Counted from the first letter of the stretch, positions 1-8,065 are shown. The stretch: DNA of 64,000 nucleotides from Paludibacteraceae bacterium (GCA_017647145.1 JAGCLD010000032.1:1-64000), one strand, 5' to 3'. The notes: generated by a model from the sequence alone, not told the origin. Translations and numbers: made by a program.

Positions 1-1031
1 ACCGTATAGATGTCCGTTCCCAAATCAAGCATAAGCACCGCAAAGGTATGACGTCCGCAGTGAAATGTGATATCTTTCTTAATCCCGGAACGAAGAACCC
101 AACGCTTTATCGCTTCGTTGGTGCAGGAGGGGGAGTGAATGTCAGTAAACACTGGCTCATCATTGGCTCCACGTTCGCCCATCAATTCGGCTGCTTGGTC
201 GTTGATGTCGAGATATTCCTGCCCTCCGGTCTTTTTCTGCTTGAAGATAATTCGGGTGTAGTCTCCTTGCTGATGAACCTCGCCCCACGTCAATTTGAGG
301 ATATCGCTTCGTCTCAATCCCGTTAAGCACGAGAACAGAAAAGCACGCTTGATGTTAGGGTATTCACATTCCGTCTGAACGAGCAGCTTTACTTCCTCCA
401 GTGTGAGATACATTCGTGTTCCCTCTTCTGCCTTGAACCCATCTATACCTTGCATCGGGTTACGGCTGATGATACGGTCCTCAAATGCTTGGTTCAGACA
501 CGCACGAAGTTTGTTGAAGTAGGAGAGCTTCGAGTTACGGGAAAGTGGGTGATCCTTGATGCGTTCTCTGAAATCGCAACCCCACGCACACGCTTCCTTT
601 TCCAAATAGTCCTTGAAGCCTTGCACCCATTTCGGGGTGATATCCGCAAAGGTGATGTCTTGATTGCTTTCGTATTTCTCCAAATGCTTCAAGCAGGACC
701 GCCAGTTACCCCAGTTGCCCCGTGTGTCCTTGCCCAATCTTGCTTCACACATTGCACGATAGTAATCAAAGAACTTGGTTTCCTCTGCATAGTCATTCTT
801 AAAACCATATTCTTTGTTCTGCAGCTCGACCGTTCTTTTCGCCTTGATAGCTTCGGCCAGCTTCAATGTCTCTCTGTTCTTCTCCTTGTCGGCTCTCGTC
901 TTTTCTGGTATGAGATACAGCTTCAAGTATTCATACTCACGCTTTCCGTTTCGGTAGATGTCGAGATAGAGCGTAGTGTTGCCAGTTGGCAGCTTACGCT
1001 TTCGTAGCTTGATAGATTCCTTGTTGTTCAT
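1..1031 (-). CDS. Tyrosine recombinase/integrase, 3' end outside window
   Basis: This is a site-specific recombinase that would cut and rejoin DNA at attachment sites of a mobile element. Read on the minus strand from ATG at 1031 the frame stays open to the window edge, about 343 residues. An N-terminal Arm-type DNA-binding segment (KLRKRKLPTGNTTLYLDIY) is followed by a SAM-like core-binding domain and the catalytic domain with TGLRRSDIL (first catalytic Arg) and HCGRHTF (His-x-x-Arg). The catalytic Tyr lies beyond the window. The domain order is that of integrases of Bacteroidetes conjugative and mobilisable elements. It sits 184 bp beyond the stop of mnmE, so it probably marks one end of an integrated element extending to the left. 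Whether the element is intact cannot be seen. Confidence 0.93.
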   Translation of the reverse strand, partial: MNNKESIKLRKRKLPTGNTTLYLDIYRNGKREYEYLKLYLIPEKTRADKEKNRETLKLAEAIKAKRTVELQNKEYGFKNDYAEETKFFDYYRAMCEARLGKDTRGNWGNWRSCLKHLEKYESNQDITFADITPKWVQGFKDYLEKEACAWGCDFRERIKDHPLSRNSKLSYFNKLRACLNQAFEDRIISRNPMQGIDGFKAEEGTRMYLTLEEVKLLVQTECEYPNIKRAFLFSCLTGLRRSDILKLTWGEVHQQGDYTRIIFKQKKTGGQEYLDINDQAAELMGERGANDEPVFTDIHSPSCTNEAIKRWVLRSGIKKDITFHCGRHTFAVLMLDLGTDIYT

Positions 1032-1090
1032 ATTTGTTGCTTTTGTTGCTCATTTTGTTTCAAGCAACAAAGTAACAACAAAAAAATAAC

Positions 1091-1175
1091 AAACGATGCA
1101 AAAGGAAAACAAAAATACCAGTATTTGGGTGTTTTTCCTAAATACTGGTATTCAATAGTATTTTTGTCATCGTTT
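1091..1175. repeat. Nested inverted repeats upstream of the integrase
   Basis: Three nested arm pairs share one centre: AAACGATG (1091-1098) with CATCGTTT (1168-1175), ACAAAAATAC (1109-1118) with GTATTTTTGT (1158-1167), and AATACCAGTATTT (1114-1126) with AAATACTGGTATT (1140-1152), the last a perfect 13-bp pair. It lies in the gap between the integrase start and the end of mnmE, where an element's attachment arm sites or integrase control region would be. The arm GTATTTTTGT differs by one base from the GTAnnTTTGC core known for CTnDOT-type elements; this may be chance. Confidence 0.6.
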
Positions 1176-1215
1176 TGCGTTCAGTTGGCATTGTTTGTTA
1201 CTTGCCAAATCTGCC

Positions 1216-1233
1216 TTACTTTCCGATGCAGAA
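1216..1233 (-). other. Candidate attachment site in the mnmE 3' end
   Basis: The last 18 bases of mnmE on its coding strand are TTCTGCATCGGAAAGTAA, encoding the conserved FCIGK tail and stop. The 3' end of mnmE (trmE/thdF) is an established integration site for genomic islands, for example SGI1 of Salmonella, whose core is very similar. The adjacent integrase makes this the likely attachment core. The matching direct repeat at the other end of the element would lie outside the window, so this is inference. Confidence 0.5.
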
Positions 1234-2601
1234 GTTGGCGAAGATGTTGCCGAGGATTTCGTTGGTGGTGATTTCGCCGGTGATATTGCCGATGTGGTGT
1301 AAGCATGTTCTGATGTCTTCTGCTATGATGTCTGATGGGAGTGAGTTGTTGAGGTTGTATTGTGCGAGTCTGATTGCTTGTAGTGCGGCTTGCATTGATT
1401 CGTAATGACGCATATTTGTAATGATTACGTCTTGTTCGGATAGATTAGGTATTTGTGCTGCTGCTACTAATTGTTGGCAGAGTGTGTCTGTGTTGTGTTT
1501 GTTTTTGGCTGATATGAATATTTTTTCTGCCGGATAGTTGTCAAATAGTTGTAGCAGTACGTTTTGTTCTTCTGTTGTTATTTTATCAAGTTTGTTGAAT
1601 ACAATGATGAGTTGTTTGTCTTGTGCTCTTTTGATAATTCTGTCGGCTAACCATTCTATGTGTTCTGATACTTCTGTGCAGTCGATGAGCCATAGTATGA
1701 TTTGTGCTTGTTCTATTTTTTCGTATGTTCGTTGTATCCCGAGGTTTTCAATGGTGTCTGTTGTGTTTCTGATTCCTGCTGTGTCTATGATTCGGAATGT
1801 GATGCCTCCTATTGTGACGATGTCTTCTATGAAGTCGCGTGTTGTTCCGTGTATATCGGATACGAGTGCTCTTTCTTCGTTTACGAGTAGGTTGAGTAGT
1901 GTTGATTTTCCTACGTTTGTTTCTCCTACTATTGCTACGGGTATTCCGTTCTTGATGGCATTCCCTGTCGCGAATGAGTCTGTGAGATGTTCTAGTAGTT
2001 TTTGTATGTCTTGTGTGATGTTTTTTAGTTGTGTTCTGTCTGCGAATTCTACGTCTTCTTCGGAGAAGTCGAGTTCGAGTTCGAGTAGGGTAGTGAGGTG
2101 TAGTAGTTTTTCTCTTAGTTGTTTGAGTTTATGGCTGTATCCTCCTCTCATTTGGTTGATGGCTACTTGGTGTGCGGAAGCTGATTGTGCTGCTATAAGG
2201 TCGGCTATTGCTTCTGCTTGTGTGAGGTCGATTTTTCCATTGAGGAATGCTCTTTGTGTGAATTCTCCCGGTGTAGCTAATCGACATCCTGCGTGTATGA
2301 GTAGTCGTAGTGTTTCTTGTTGTATGTATAATGATCCGTGTGTGGATATTTCTACGCTGTTTTCTCCGGTGAAGGAGTGTGGTGTTCTGAAGACGGTGCA
2401 GATTACTTCATCGAGTGTAGTGTTGTCTTGTTTGAGTATTTTTCCGTATCGTGCGGTATATCCTGGTGTTTTTGTGAGTGTGTGCTCCGGGTTGATAGGT
2501 TGGAATATTTTATCGGTGATTTCTAATGCTTGTTTTCCGGATATGCGTATTACGGCTATTCCTCCTACTCCTGCTGGTGTGGATATTGCACAGATGTTCA
2601 T
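1216..2601 (-). CDS. mnmE: tRNA uridine-5-carboxymethylaminomethyl(34) synthesis GTPase MnmE
   Basis: MnmE works with MnmG to modify wobble uridine 34 of certain tRNAs, using GTP hydrolysis and a tetrahydrofolate-derived one-carbon unit. The 461-residue protein has the expected full length: an N-terminal folate-binding domain (begins MNICAISTPAGVGGIAVIR), a central GTPase domain with GETNVGKST (P-loop), DTAGIR (G3) and NKLD (G4), and the C-terminal FCIGK motif whose Cys is needed for catalysis. It has its own promoter at 2630-2661. An integrated element appears to abut the 3' end without damaging the coding sequence. Confidence 0.97.
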   Translation of the reverse strand: MNICAISTPAGVGGIAVIRISGKQALEITDKIFQPINPEHTLTKTPGYTARYGKILKQDNTTLDEVICTVFRTPHSFTGENSVEISTHGSLYIQQETLRLLIHAGCRLATPGEFTQRAFLNGKIDLTQAEAIADLIAAQSASAHQVAINQMRGGYSHKLKQLREKLLHLTTLLELELDFSEEDVEFADRTQLKNITQDIQKLLEHLTDSFATGNAIKNGIPVAIVGETNVGKSTLLNLLVNEERALVSDIHGTTRDFIEDIVTIGGITFRIIDTAGIRNTTDTIENLGIQRTYEKIEQAQIILWLIDCTEVSEHIEWLADRIIKRAQDKQLIIVFNKLDKITTEEQNVLLQLFDNYPAEKIFISAKNKHNTDTLCQQLVAAAQIPNLSEQDVIITNMRHYESMQAALQAIRLAQYNLNNSLPSDIIAEDIRTCLHHIGNITGEITTNEILGNIFANFCIGK

Positions 2602-2629
2602 AGTGAGTTGATTTTATTAATGTTTTTCA

Positions 2630-2661
2630 CAAAGGTAGTAAAAGTCTTATTAAATGCCAAA
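2630..2661 (-). promoter_or_regulatory. Promoter of mnmE
   Basis: On the minus strand TTTG (2661-2658) and TACCTTTG (2637-2630) are separated by 20 bp, matching the Bacteroidetes primary-sigma consensus TTTG-N19/20-TAnnTTTG. The -7 box lies 28 bp before the ATG. Confidence 0.75.
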
Positions 2662-2687
2662 TGTTGTTGTCTTGTGTAGGTATATAC

Positions 2688-2720
2688 AAAACGGAGAAAG
2701 CTTTTTTGCTTTCTCCGTTT
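2688..2720 (-). terminator. Hairpin terminator after tRNA-Leu
   Basis: AAACGGAGAAAGC (2689-2701) pairs perfectly with GCTTTCTCCGTTT (2708-2720), a 13-bp stem with a 6-base loop, 6 bp beyond the mature tRNA 3' end. It separates the tRNA unit from mnmE on the same strand. Confidence 0.75.
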
Positions 2721-2726
2721 CTTTTG

Positions 2727-2810
2727 TACCCAGAGCCGGGATCGAACCGGCATGGAAGTGAATCCACTGGTGTTTGAGACCAGCGCGTCTACCAATTCCG
2801 CCATCTGGGC
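2727..2810 (-). tRNA. tRNA-Leu (anticodon CAA)
   Basis: This 84-nt class II tRNA reads UUG codons. Acceptor arms GCCCAGA and TCTGGGT (one G-U pair) close the cloverleaf. The anticodon stem CTGGT/ACCAG holds the loop CTCAAAC with anticodon CAA, a long variable arm follows, and the T arm is GCCGG-TTCGATC-CCGGC. The 3' CCA is not encoded, so it must be added after transcription. It has its own promoter and terminator and appears to be a single-gene unit. Confidence 0.95.
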
Positions 2811-2820
2811 ATTGCGAGTG

Positions 2821-2851
2821 CAAAAGTAATGCATTTTTTTTTACTGTGCAA
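2821..2851 (-). promoter_or_regulatory. Promoter of tRNA-Leu
   Basis: TTG (2851-2849) and TACTTTTG (2828-2821) on the minus strand are 20 bp apart. The -7 box ends 11 bp before the mature tRNA 5' end. The 11-bp array at 2921-2986 lies 69 bp upstream of the -33 element. Confidence 0.75.
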
Positions 2852-2920
2852 GTGGTTGGCGTCTTTTTTTTATTGTTTTTGCGTGAGTGTGTATTTTTCT
2901 TTACGGGTTTCGGGTAAAAG

Positions 2921-2986
2921 TATCTTCTTCCTATCTAGTTCCTATCTGTTTTTTATCTATCTCCTACGTAGTGGTCCCGAAGTGGT
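2921..2986 (-). repeat. 11-bp-period array A upstream of the tRNA-Leu promoter
   Basis: Six contiguous 11-bp units read on the minus strand: ACCACTTCGGG, ACCACTACGTA, GGAGATAGATA, AAAAACAGATA, GGAACTAGATA and GGAAGAAGATA. The units vary but the spacing is exactly 11 bp. Related units in the same order occur at 35102-35167. A short plus-strand open frame across this region is not credible as a gene. The rest of the dnaA-tRNA gap holds only the terminator and promoter described separately. Function is unknown. Confidence 0.8.
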
Positions 2987-3036
2987 TGCGGGGATGATAG
3001 GTGTTTTGTGGGTGGGGTGTTGATGGGTGGGTGTAG

Positions 3037-3068
3037 AATAAAATAAGCCTTGAGGATTCAAGGCTTAT
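3037..3068 (-). terminator. Terminator of dnaA
   Basis: ATAAGCCTTGA (3043-3053) pairs perfectly with TCAAGGCTTAT (3058-3068) around a 4-base loop. On the minus strand it is followed by TTTTATTC. It lies about 30 bp after the dnaA stop. Confidence 0.85.
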
Positions 3069-3096
3069 GGGGGTGTTATTGTGTGTTGTTGAGTTG

Positions 3097-4464
3097 TTAT
3101 GATTTTAGTTTGCTTTCGATTTCTTGTACTGTGAGTCGGAAGCTTTTGTCAATGTCCATTTGGTCGCTTACTACGTTGCATGCGTGCATTACGGTGGCGT
3201 GATCGCGTTGTCCGATAGTTTTTCCAATGGCTGCCAAGGAGTTGTTTGTTAATTGTTTTGACAGATACATTGCGATTTGTCTCGCTTGTACTATTTCTCT
3301 TTTTCTTGATTTTGTGTCTATTGCGCTAACAGGGAGTGCGAAGTGTTCGCAGACTACGTCTCGTATTTGTTTAATTGTTATGGTTTTTTCTTCTACTGTT
3401 GCGACGTTGCTTACTACTCGTTTGGCTAATTCTAAGTCAATTGGTGCGTTGGTGAGGGTGGAGTGTGCCATGATTGAGATGAGCACTCCTTCGAGGTCTC
3501 TAACGCTTTCTGTTATGTTTTGTGCGATATACTCTATGACGTCTTCGGGTATTGTGAGTCCGTCTCTGTAGATTTTACTTTTGAGTATGTCTTTTCTGAG
3601 TGTGTAGTCTGGTTTTGCTAATTCAGCCAAGAGTCCCCATTTGAATCGTGTGATGAGGCGTTCTTCCATTCCTTCGAGTTCCATTGGTGCACGGTCGGAT
3701 GTTAGTACGAGTTGTTTTCCGGCTTGGTGCAGGTGGTTGAATATGTGGAAGAATGTGTTTTGTGTTGCTGTTCTTCCAATGTATTCTTGTATGTCATCTA
3801 CGATTAGTACGTCAATGGTTTGGTAGAAGTTGAGAAAGTCGATTTGTCGATTGTTTCTAACTGCGTCTGTGTATTGTATTTGGAATGTGTGGGCCGGTAC
3901 GTATAGTACTCTTGCGTTCGGATTGAGTTGTTTGGTCATTAATCCGATGGCATTTGCCAAGTGTGTTTTTCCCACTCCTGACTTTCCGTAAATGAACAAT
4001 GGGTTGAAGGCTGTTTTACCCGGTGCTTTTGCTATTGTGAGCCCTGCGTTACGTGCGAGTTTGTTTCCGACTCCTTCTACTAATGCGTCAAAGCTATACG
4101 CGTTGTTAAGTTGTGAGTCTATTTGTGGCAGTTGTGGACGGTTGTTGAGTATTGTGTTTGTGTTGTTCACAACGTGTGTTTCGCCGGGTATTGTTGTTGT
4201 TGTGTTGCTTGTTTTGTCTATGATAGCCCTGTATTCTAATCGGGTGTCTCGTCCGATTACGCGTTGTATTGCTTTGCTGAGCAAGTCAATGTATCTATCT
4301 TCTAAGACTTCGGCAACGAACATGCTTGGTACTTGTAGTGTGAGTACCTTGTTTTCATAGCTTAATGGTGCAATGGGTGCGAACCAAGTTTCGTATTCCT
4401 TGGTGCTCACATTGTCTTTGAATATTTGCAGACATTGGTTCCAATATGTTTGCGTATCTACCAT
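3097..4464 (-). CDS. dnaA: Chromosomal replication initiator protein DnaA
   Basis: DnaA binds origin DNA and opens it to start replication. The 455-residue protein has an N-terminal helicase-interacting domain (WNQCLQIFKDNVSTKEYETWF), a low-complexity linker rich in Asn and Thr near residues 85-115, the AAA+ domain with GKSGVGKTHLANAIG (Walker A) and VLIVDDIQ (Walker B), and the C-terminal helix-turn-helix with RDHATVMHACNVV, the DnaA-box reading motif. Start and length are typical for the family. It is a single-gene unit with its own terminator, divergent from the DUF4494 operon across a 552-bp gap. Confidence 0.98.
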   Translation of the reverse strand: MVDTQTYWNQCLQIFKDNVSTKEYETWFAPIAPLSYENKVLTLQVPSMFVAEVLEDRYIDLLSKAIQRVIGRDTRLEYRAIIDKTSNTTTTIPGETHVVNNTNTILNNRPQLPQIDSQLNNAYSFDALVEGVGNKLARNAGLTIAKAPGKTAFNPLFIYGKSGVGKTHLANAIGLMTKQLNPNARVLYVPAHTFQIQYTDAVRNNRQIDFLNFYQTIDVLIVDDIQEYIGRTATQNTFFHIFNHLHQAGKQLVLTSDRAPMELEGMEERLITRFKWGLLAELAKPDYTLRKDILKSKIYRDGLTIPEDVIEYIAQNITESVRDLEGVLISIMAHSTLTNAPIDLELAKRVVSNVATVEEKTITIKQIRDVVCEHFALPVSAIDTKSRKREIVQARQIAMYLSKQLTNNSLAAIGKTIGQRDHATVMHACNVVSDQMDIDKSFRLTVQEIESKLKS

Positions 4465-5016
4465 TAAATGCTTTTTTATTGTTTTTTATGTTGTGAACTT
4501 AGCGACAACAGCACAGCTACATTGTTTTTGTAGCTTTTGTATGTTAGATTCCTTTTCGGTTTCTGGTTGTGAATCAATTACTTGATTGCTGATTTTGGAA
4601 TTTGTCAATTCCGCTAAGAATCACACTGCGAAGTTCTGTTTTTTTTTTGAAATACCCAAGTGATTTTCTTTGTGAAATTATTTGCTTTTGTTTTTTGTTG
4701 TGAGTATCAGTGTGTTAGTGCTTTTGTGATTGATTATGAGTGGTTTGTGTTGTTTTGTTTGTTTGTAAATGCTTGATATTCAGTGTTTGTTTGTTGTTTT
4801 GTTGTTGGTATGCTCGTGGAGTGTTATTTTGCCGTAACTTCTTAATCTTAATATGTTTTTAGTTTGTTTGTTTGGGTGTGTGAAAAATAGTATAATTTAG
4901 AATGATTAAAAATTGTTGCTTGTTCTTTGGGTTGTTCTTTTGTTTCTTTTTTTAGTTTGTGCTATCATTGCTACAATGAAATATTTTATTTGTTTAATGT
5001 TAAAGTTAATAGTGAT
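4465..5016. other. dnaA upstream region, no gene seen
   Basis: This is 552 bp of AT-rich DNA between divergent dnaA and DUF4494. The plus strand is strikingly rich in G and T; for example 4741-4800 has 15 G and 2 C. No clear DnaA box (TTATCCACA-like) and no clear TAnnTTTG promoter were found on either strand, although both flanking genes must be driven from here. A replication origin cannot be excluded but is not supported by visible boxes. Confidence 0.5.
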
Positions 5017-5475
5017 ATGGTAGTTAATTTTTTCTTATGTAAAGTGACATATGACAAAATGCAAGAGGATGGTACTCAAAAACCCGAGAAGGAAGTGTAT
5101 CTTGTTCATGCTTTTTCTTTTACTGAAGCTGAGGGACGTATTATTGAGGAGGTGAAGCAATATATTCGTGGTGAGTTTGAGGTGACTAATATTCGTAAGA
5201 TGAATGTGTGGGACTTGTATGATTTTGGGGATGGTGATCGTTGGTATCGTTGTAAGGTGTATTTGAAGGATTTTGATGAAGAAAAGCAGGTGGAGACGCG
5301 CAAGGCTGTTGCTATTTTGGCTCATGCGGGTAGTGTGCGTGAGGCTTATGATGTTGTGGTGAAGGGTATGTCGGGCACGCTTATTAGTAATTATGAGATT
5401 CATTCTGTGGTGGAAACTGACATCATGGATGTGTTAAAAGATGTGGCTCCTGTGGCTACCAAGACTGAAGCGTAA
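5017..5475 (+). CDS. DUF4494 family protein
   Basis: This is a small conserved Bacteroidetes protein of unknown function, 152 residues from the ATG at 5017. The frame is open further upstream, but the family begins near MVVNFFLCKVTYDK, so the downstream ATG was chosen. Visible motifs are YLVHAFSFTEAEGRIIEE and WYRCKVYLKDFDEE. It contains no signal peptide or membrane segment, so it is probably cytoplasmic. It lies 5 bp before yggS, and the pair leads into recQ, suggesting one operon. Family assignment is from recalled sequence pattern. Function is not known. Confidence 0.8.
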   Translation: MVVNFFLCKVTYDKMQEDGTQKPEKEVYLVHAFSFTEAEGRIIEEVKQYIRGEFEVTNIRKMNVWDLYDFGDGDRWYRCKVYLKDFDEEKQVETRKAVAILAHAGSVREAYDVVVKGMSGTLISNYEIHSVVETDIMDVLKDVAPVATKTEA

Positions 5476-5480
5476 TAGTT

Positions 5481-6155
5481 ATGTCGATTGTTAGTAATCT
5501 TGAGTTGATACGTTCTACCTTGCCTGCGGGTGTGGGTTTGGTGTGTGTGTCAAAGTTTCATCCGGCGGCAATGATTCGTGAGGCGTATATGGCCGGCGAG
5601 CGTTTGTTTGGTGAGAGTCGTGTTCAGGAATTGTGTGCCAAGCACGAAGAGTTAGGTGATTTGACTGATTTGCGATGGCATTTTATTGGTCATCTTCAGA
5701 CTAATAAGGTGAAGTATATAGTTCCATTTGTTGATTTGATTCACGGGGTGGATTCTCCTCGTTTGTTGCGTGAGATAAATAAGGAAGCAGTGAAGGTGGG
5801 TAGAGTGGTGAATTGCTTATTGCAGGTTCATGTTGCTCGTGAAGAGACTAAATTTGGTTTTTCTCCTGATGAATTGTTGGCGTATATGGAACAGGGTGAG
5901 TGGCGTGCTTGTTCGGGTGTGCGTATTTGCGGTGTGATGGGCATGGCGAGTAATACGGATGATGTGTCGTGTGTGCGTGATGATTTTCGTCGTATTCAGG
6001 AGGTGTATTTGCAGTTGAAGCATCTTTATTTTTCGGATGCCTCGTCTTTCTGTGAGTTGTCGATGGGTATGTCGGGAGATTATCAATATGCCTTGGAGTG
6101 TGGTGCTAGTTTGGTGCGTGTGGGCTCTTCTATTTTTGGTCATAGAGTGTATTGA
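5481..6155 (+). CDS. YggS family pyridoxal phosphate homeostasis protein
   Basis: YggS-family (PLPBP) proteins bind pyridoxal 5'-phosphate in a TIM-barrel fold and help keep vitamin B6 and amino acid pools balanced; no enzyme activity is established. The 224-residue protein has the PLP-binding lysine in CVSKFHP (Lys25), FGESRVQEL, WHFIGHLQTNK, and the phosphate-binding C-terminal region with SMGMSGDYQYALECGASLVRVGSSIFG. Length is typical. It sits 5 bp after the DUF4494 gene and 15 bp before recQ, so the three probably share a transcript. Confidence 0.96.
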   Translation: MSIVSNLELIRSTLPAGVGLVCVSKFHPAAMIREAYMAGERLFGESRVQELCAKHEELGDLTDLRWHFIGHLQTNKVKYIVPFVDLIHGVDSPRLLREINKEAVKVGRVVNCLLQVHVAREETKFGFSPDELLAYMEQGEWRACSGVRICGVMGMASNTDDVSCVRDDFRRIQEVYLQLKHLYFSDASSFCELSMGMSGDYQYALECGASLVRVGSSIFGHRVY

Positions 6156-6170
6156 TATACATTATTCTTA

Positions 6171-8060
6171 ATGCATCGTTTATTATCCATATTAAAGCAG
6201 TATTGGGGTTATGATTCATTTCGCCCTTTGCAGGGTGATATTATTCGTAGTGTCATGGAGGGTCATGATACTTTGGGGTTGATGCCTACGGGTGGTGGTA
6301 AGTCGCTTACTTTTCAGGTTCCTGCCTTGGCGATGGAGGGTGTGTGTGTTGTGGTGACTCCTTTGATTGCATTGATGAAAGATCAAGTGCAGCGACTGAA
6401 TGCAATGGGTATAAAAGCTGTAGCGGTGTATTCGGGCATGTCTAATCGTGAGATAGAGCGCATGTTGGATAATTGCGTGTATGGTGACTATAAGTTTTTG
6501 TATCTATCTCCAGAGCGTCTTACAACAGATTTGTTTTTGTGGCGTTGGCGTGCGATGAATGTGTGTTTGATAGCTGTGGATGAGGCACATTGTATTTCGC
6601 AATGGGGTTATGATTTTCGTCCTCCTTATTTATCGATTGCGAAGATACGCGCTCAGAAGCCGACAGTGCCCATTCTGGCACTGACAGCCACTGCGACACC
6701 TCAGGTGGTGGATGATATTCAGGATAAGTTGGCGTTTAGAGAACCTTGTGTGTTTCGCAAGAGTTTTGCTCGTCCTAATTTGTCTTATATTGTTCGTCAT
6801 GTGGAAGATAAGTTGGGTACTTTGGTGGATTTGTTAGGTCGCATTCCGGGTTCGTCGGTGGTGTACGTACGTAATCGCAAGAAGACACGAGAGGTGGCAG
6901 AATATTTACAGCAACAGCGCATTACTGCGGCATTCTATCATGCCGGGCTGACCAATCATGAGAAAGATGAGCGTCAGCGTGATTGGATGGTGGGTAAGAC
7001 GCGTGTTATTGTTTCTACCAATGCTTTTGGTATGGGTATTGATAAGCCTGATGTTCGTAGTGTGATTCACCTTGATCTTCCGGATACTCCTGAGGCTTAT
7101 TTTCAAGAGGCAGGTCGTTGTGGCCGTGATGGTGAGCCTGCTTATGCTTATTTGTTGTATAACCATTCAGACGCAACAAAGATGAAGCGTCGTGTGGAAG
7201 AGAATTATCCACCCAAAGACTTTATTCGCAAGGTGTATGATGATGTGTGTAATTACTATAATGTTCCTATTGATGAGGGGTATGAGTGTATATATCCGTT
7301 TGACTTGATGGCTTTTTGTTCTCAATATAAGTTGCCATCTTTGAGCACTTATAATGCACTAAAAATACTTCAGTTGGCGCGTGTGTTGGAGGTGACTGAA
7401 GAACAGGAGACTAAAGCTCGTGTGCTCTTTACTGTGACTCGTGATGCGCTTTATGATATTCCGTTTTCGCCTTTGGAGGATGCAGTGGTGATGGTGTTGT
7501 TGCGTTCTTACACGGGTTTGTTTTCGGATGTGGTCTATGTGGACGAAGATATGATTTGCAGTCGGGTGGGGTGTACGCATCGTCAGTTGTGTCAAGTGTT
7601 AATAGATTTGTCGCGTCATCATGTTATTCGTTATGTTCCGCGTCGTATTACTCCTTATATCTGTTTTACATCAGAGCGTTTGCGTACGGATTTGGTCAAT
7701 TTGGGAAAAGAGGTGTATGATGACCGTAAGCAACGGTATGTTGAGCATGTGAAGTCGATGTTGCATTATGCTACTCAGCAAGAGCAATGTCGCAGTGTGT
7801 CTTTGTTGTCTTATTTTGGAGAGAAGGATTCTGCTGATTGTGGTCAGTGTGATGTGTGTCAGAAAAAGCAACGAGAGGTGTTTTCGCCGGAGAATGTACA
7901 GCGTCATATTCAGTTGGCTTTACGCGAAGGTGCTTTGACATTGTCAGAACTCTTGGTTCGCCTTCCGTTTGACCAGAAGCAGTCTTTAAGTGTGCTCCGT
8001 GTGTTGCTAGATGAGGGGTGGGTGAAGGAACGTGATGGTAAATATTCTTATCGCAAATAA
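6171..8060 (+). CDS. recQ: ATP-dependent DNA helicase RecQ family
   Basis: RecQ helicases unwind DNA 3' to 5' in recombination and replication fork repair. The 629-residue protein has MPTGGGKSLTFQVPAL (Walker A), VDEAHCISQWGYDFRP (motif II, DEAH), LTATATPQV (motif III), and FGMGIDKPDVR with QEAGRCGRDG (motifs V-VI). A zinc-type cysteine cluster, YFGEKDSADCGQCDVC, lies near the C-terminus. About 190 residues separate the helicase core from the cysteines, and no HRDC domain follows, so it is the shorter Bacteroidetes-type RecQ rather than the long form. It is the last gene of the operon and converges on clpB. Confidence 0.95.
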   Translation: MHRLLSILKQYWGYDSFRPLQGDIIRSVMEGHDTLGLMPTGGGKSLTFQVPALAMEGVCVVVTPLIALMKDQVQRLNAMGIKAVAVYSGMSNREIERMLDNCVYGDYKFLYLSPERLTTDLFLWRWRAMNVCLIAVDEAHCISQWGYDFRPPYLSIAKIRAQKPTVPILALTATATPQVVDDIQDKLAFREPCVFRKSFARPNLSYIVRHVEDKLGTLVDLLGRIPGSSVVYVRNRKKTREVAEYLQQQRITAAFYHAGLTNHEKDERQRDWMVGKTRVIVSTNAFGMGIDKPDVRSVIHLDLPDTPEAYFQEAGRCGRDGEPAYAYLLYNHSDATKMKRRVEENYPPKDFIRKVYDDVCNYYNVPIDEGYECIYPFDLMAFCSQYKLPSLSTYNALKILQLARVLEVTEEQETKARVLFTVTRDALYDIPFSPLEDAVVMVLLRSYTGLFSDVVYVDEDMICSRVGCTHRQLCQVLIDLSRHHVIRYVPRRITPYICFTSERLRTDLVNLGKEVYDDRKQRYVEHVKSMLHYATQQEQCRSVSLLSYFGEKDSADCGQCDVCQKKQREVFSPENVQRHIQLALREGALTLSELLVRLPFDQKQSLSVLRVLLDEGWVKERDGKYSYRK

Positions 8061-8065
8061 TACAG

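Noticed and set aside
1538..2611. A 357-codon open frame on the plus strand across mnmE
   Set aside because: It is the reverse strand of a complete, motif-rich mnmE and its translation is rich in Ser and Cys with no recognisable domain.
2727..2810. tRNA-Leu as the attachment site of the integrated element
   Set aside because: The integrase is 1.7 kb away beyond intact mnmE, and no partial tRNA copy was seen; the mnmE end is closer and a known site.
2829..3023. A 64-codon plus-strand frame between tRNA-Leu and dnaA
   Set aside because: It covers the 11-bp array and the dnaA-tRNA spacer, and the predicted protein is only Phe/Leu/Tyr-rich low complexity.
4927..5016. A 30-codon upstream extension of the DUF4494 gene
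   Set aside because: The translated extension is Phe/Cys-rich and unlike the family, which starts at MVVNFFLCKV.
7201..7212. TTATCCAC-like sequence resembling a DnaA box
   Set aside because: It is inside recQ. Similar single matches in tkt and fbp are also in coding DNA and not clustered.
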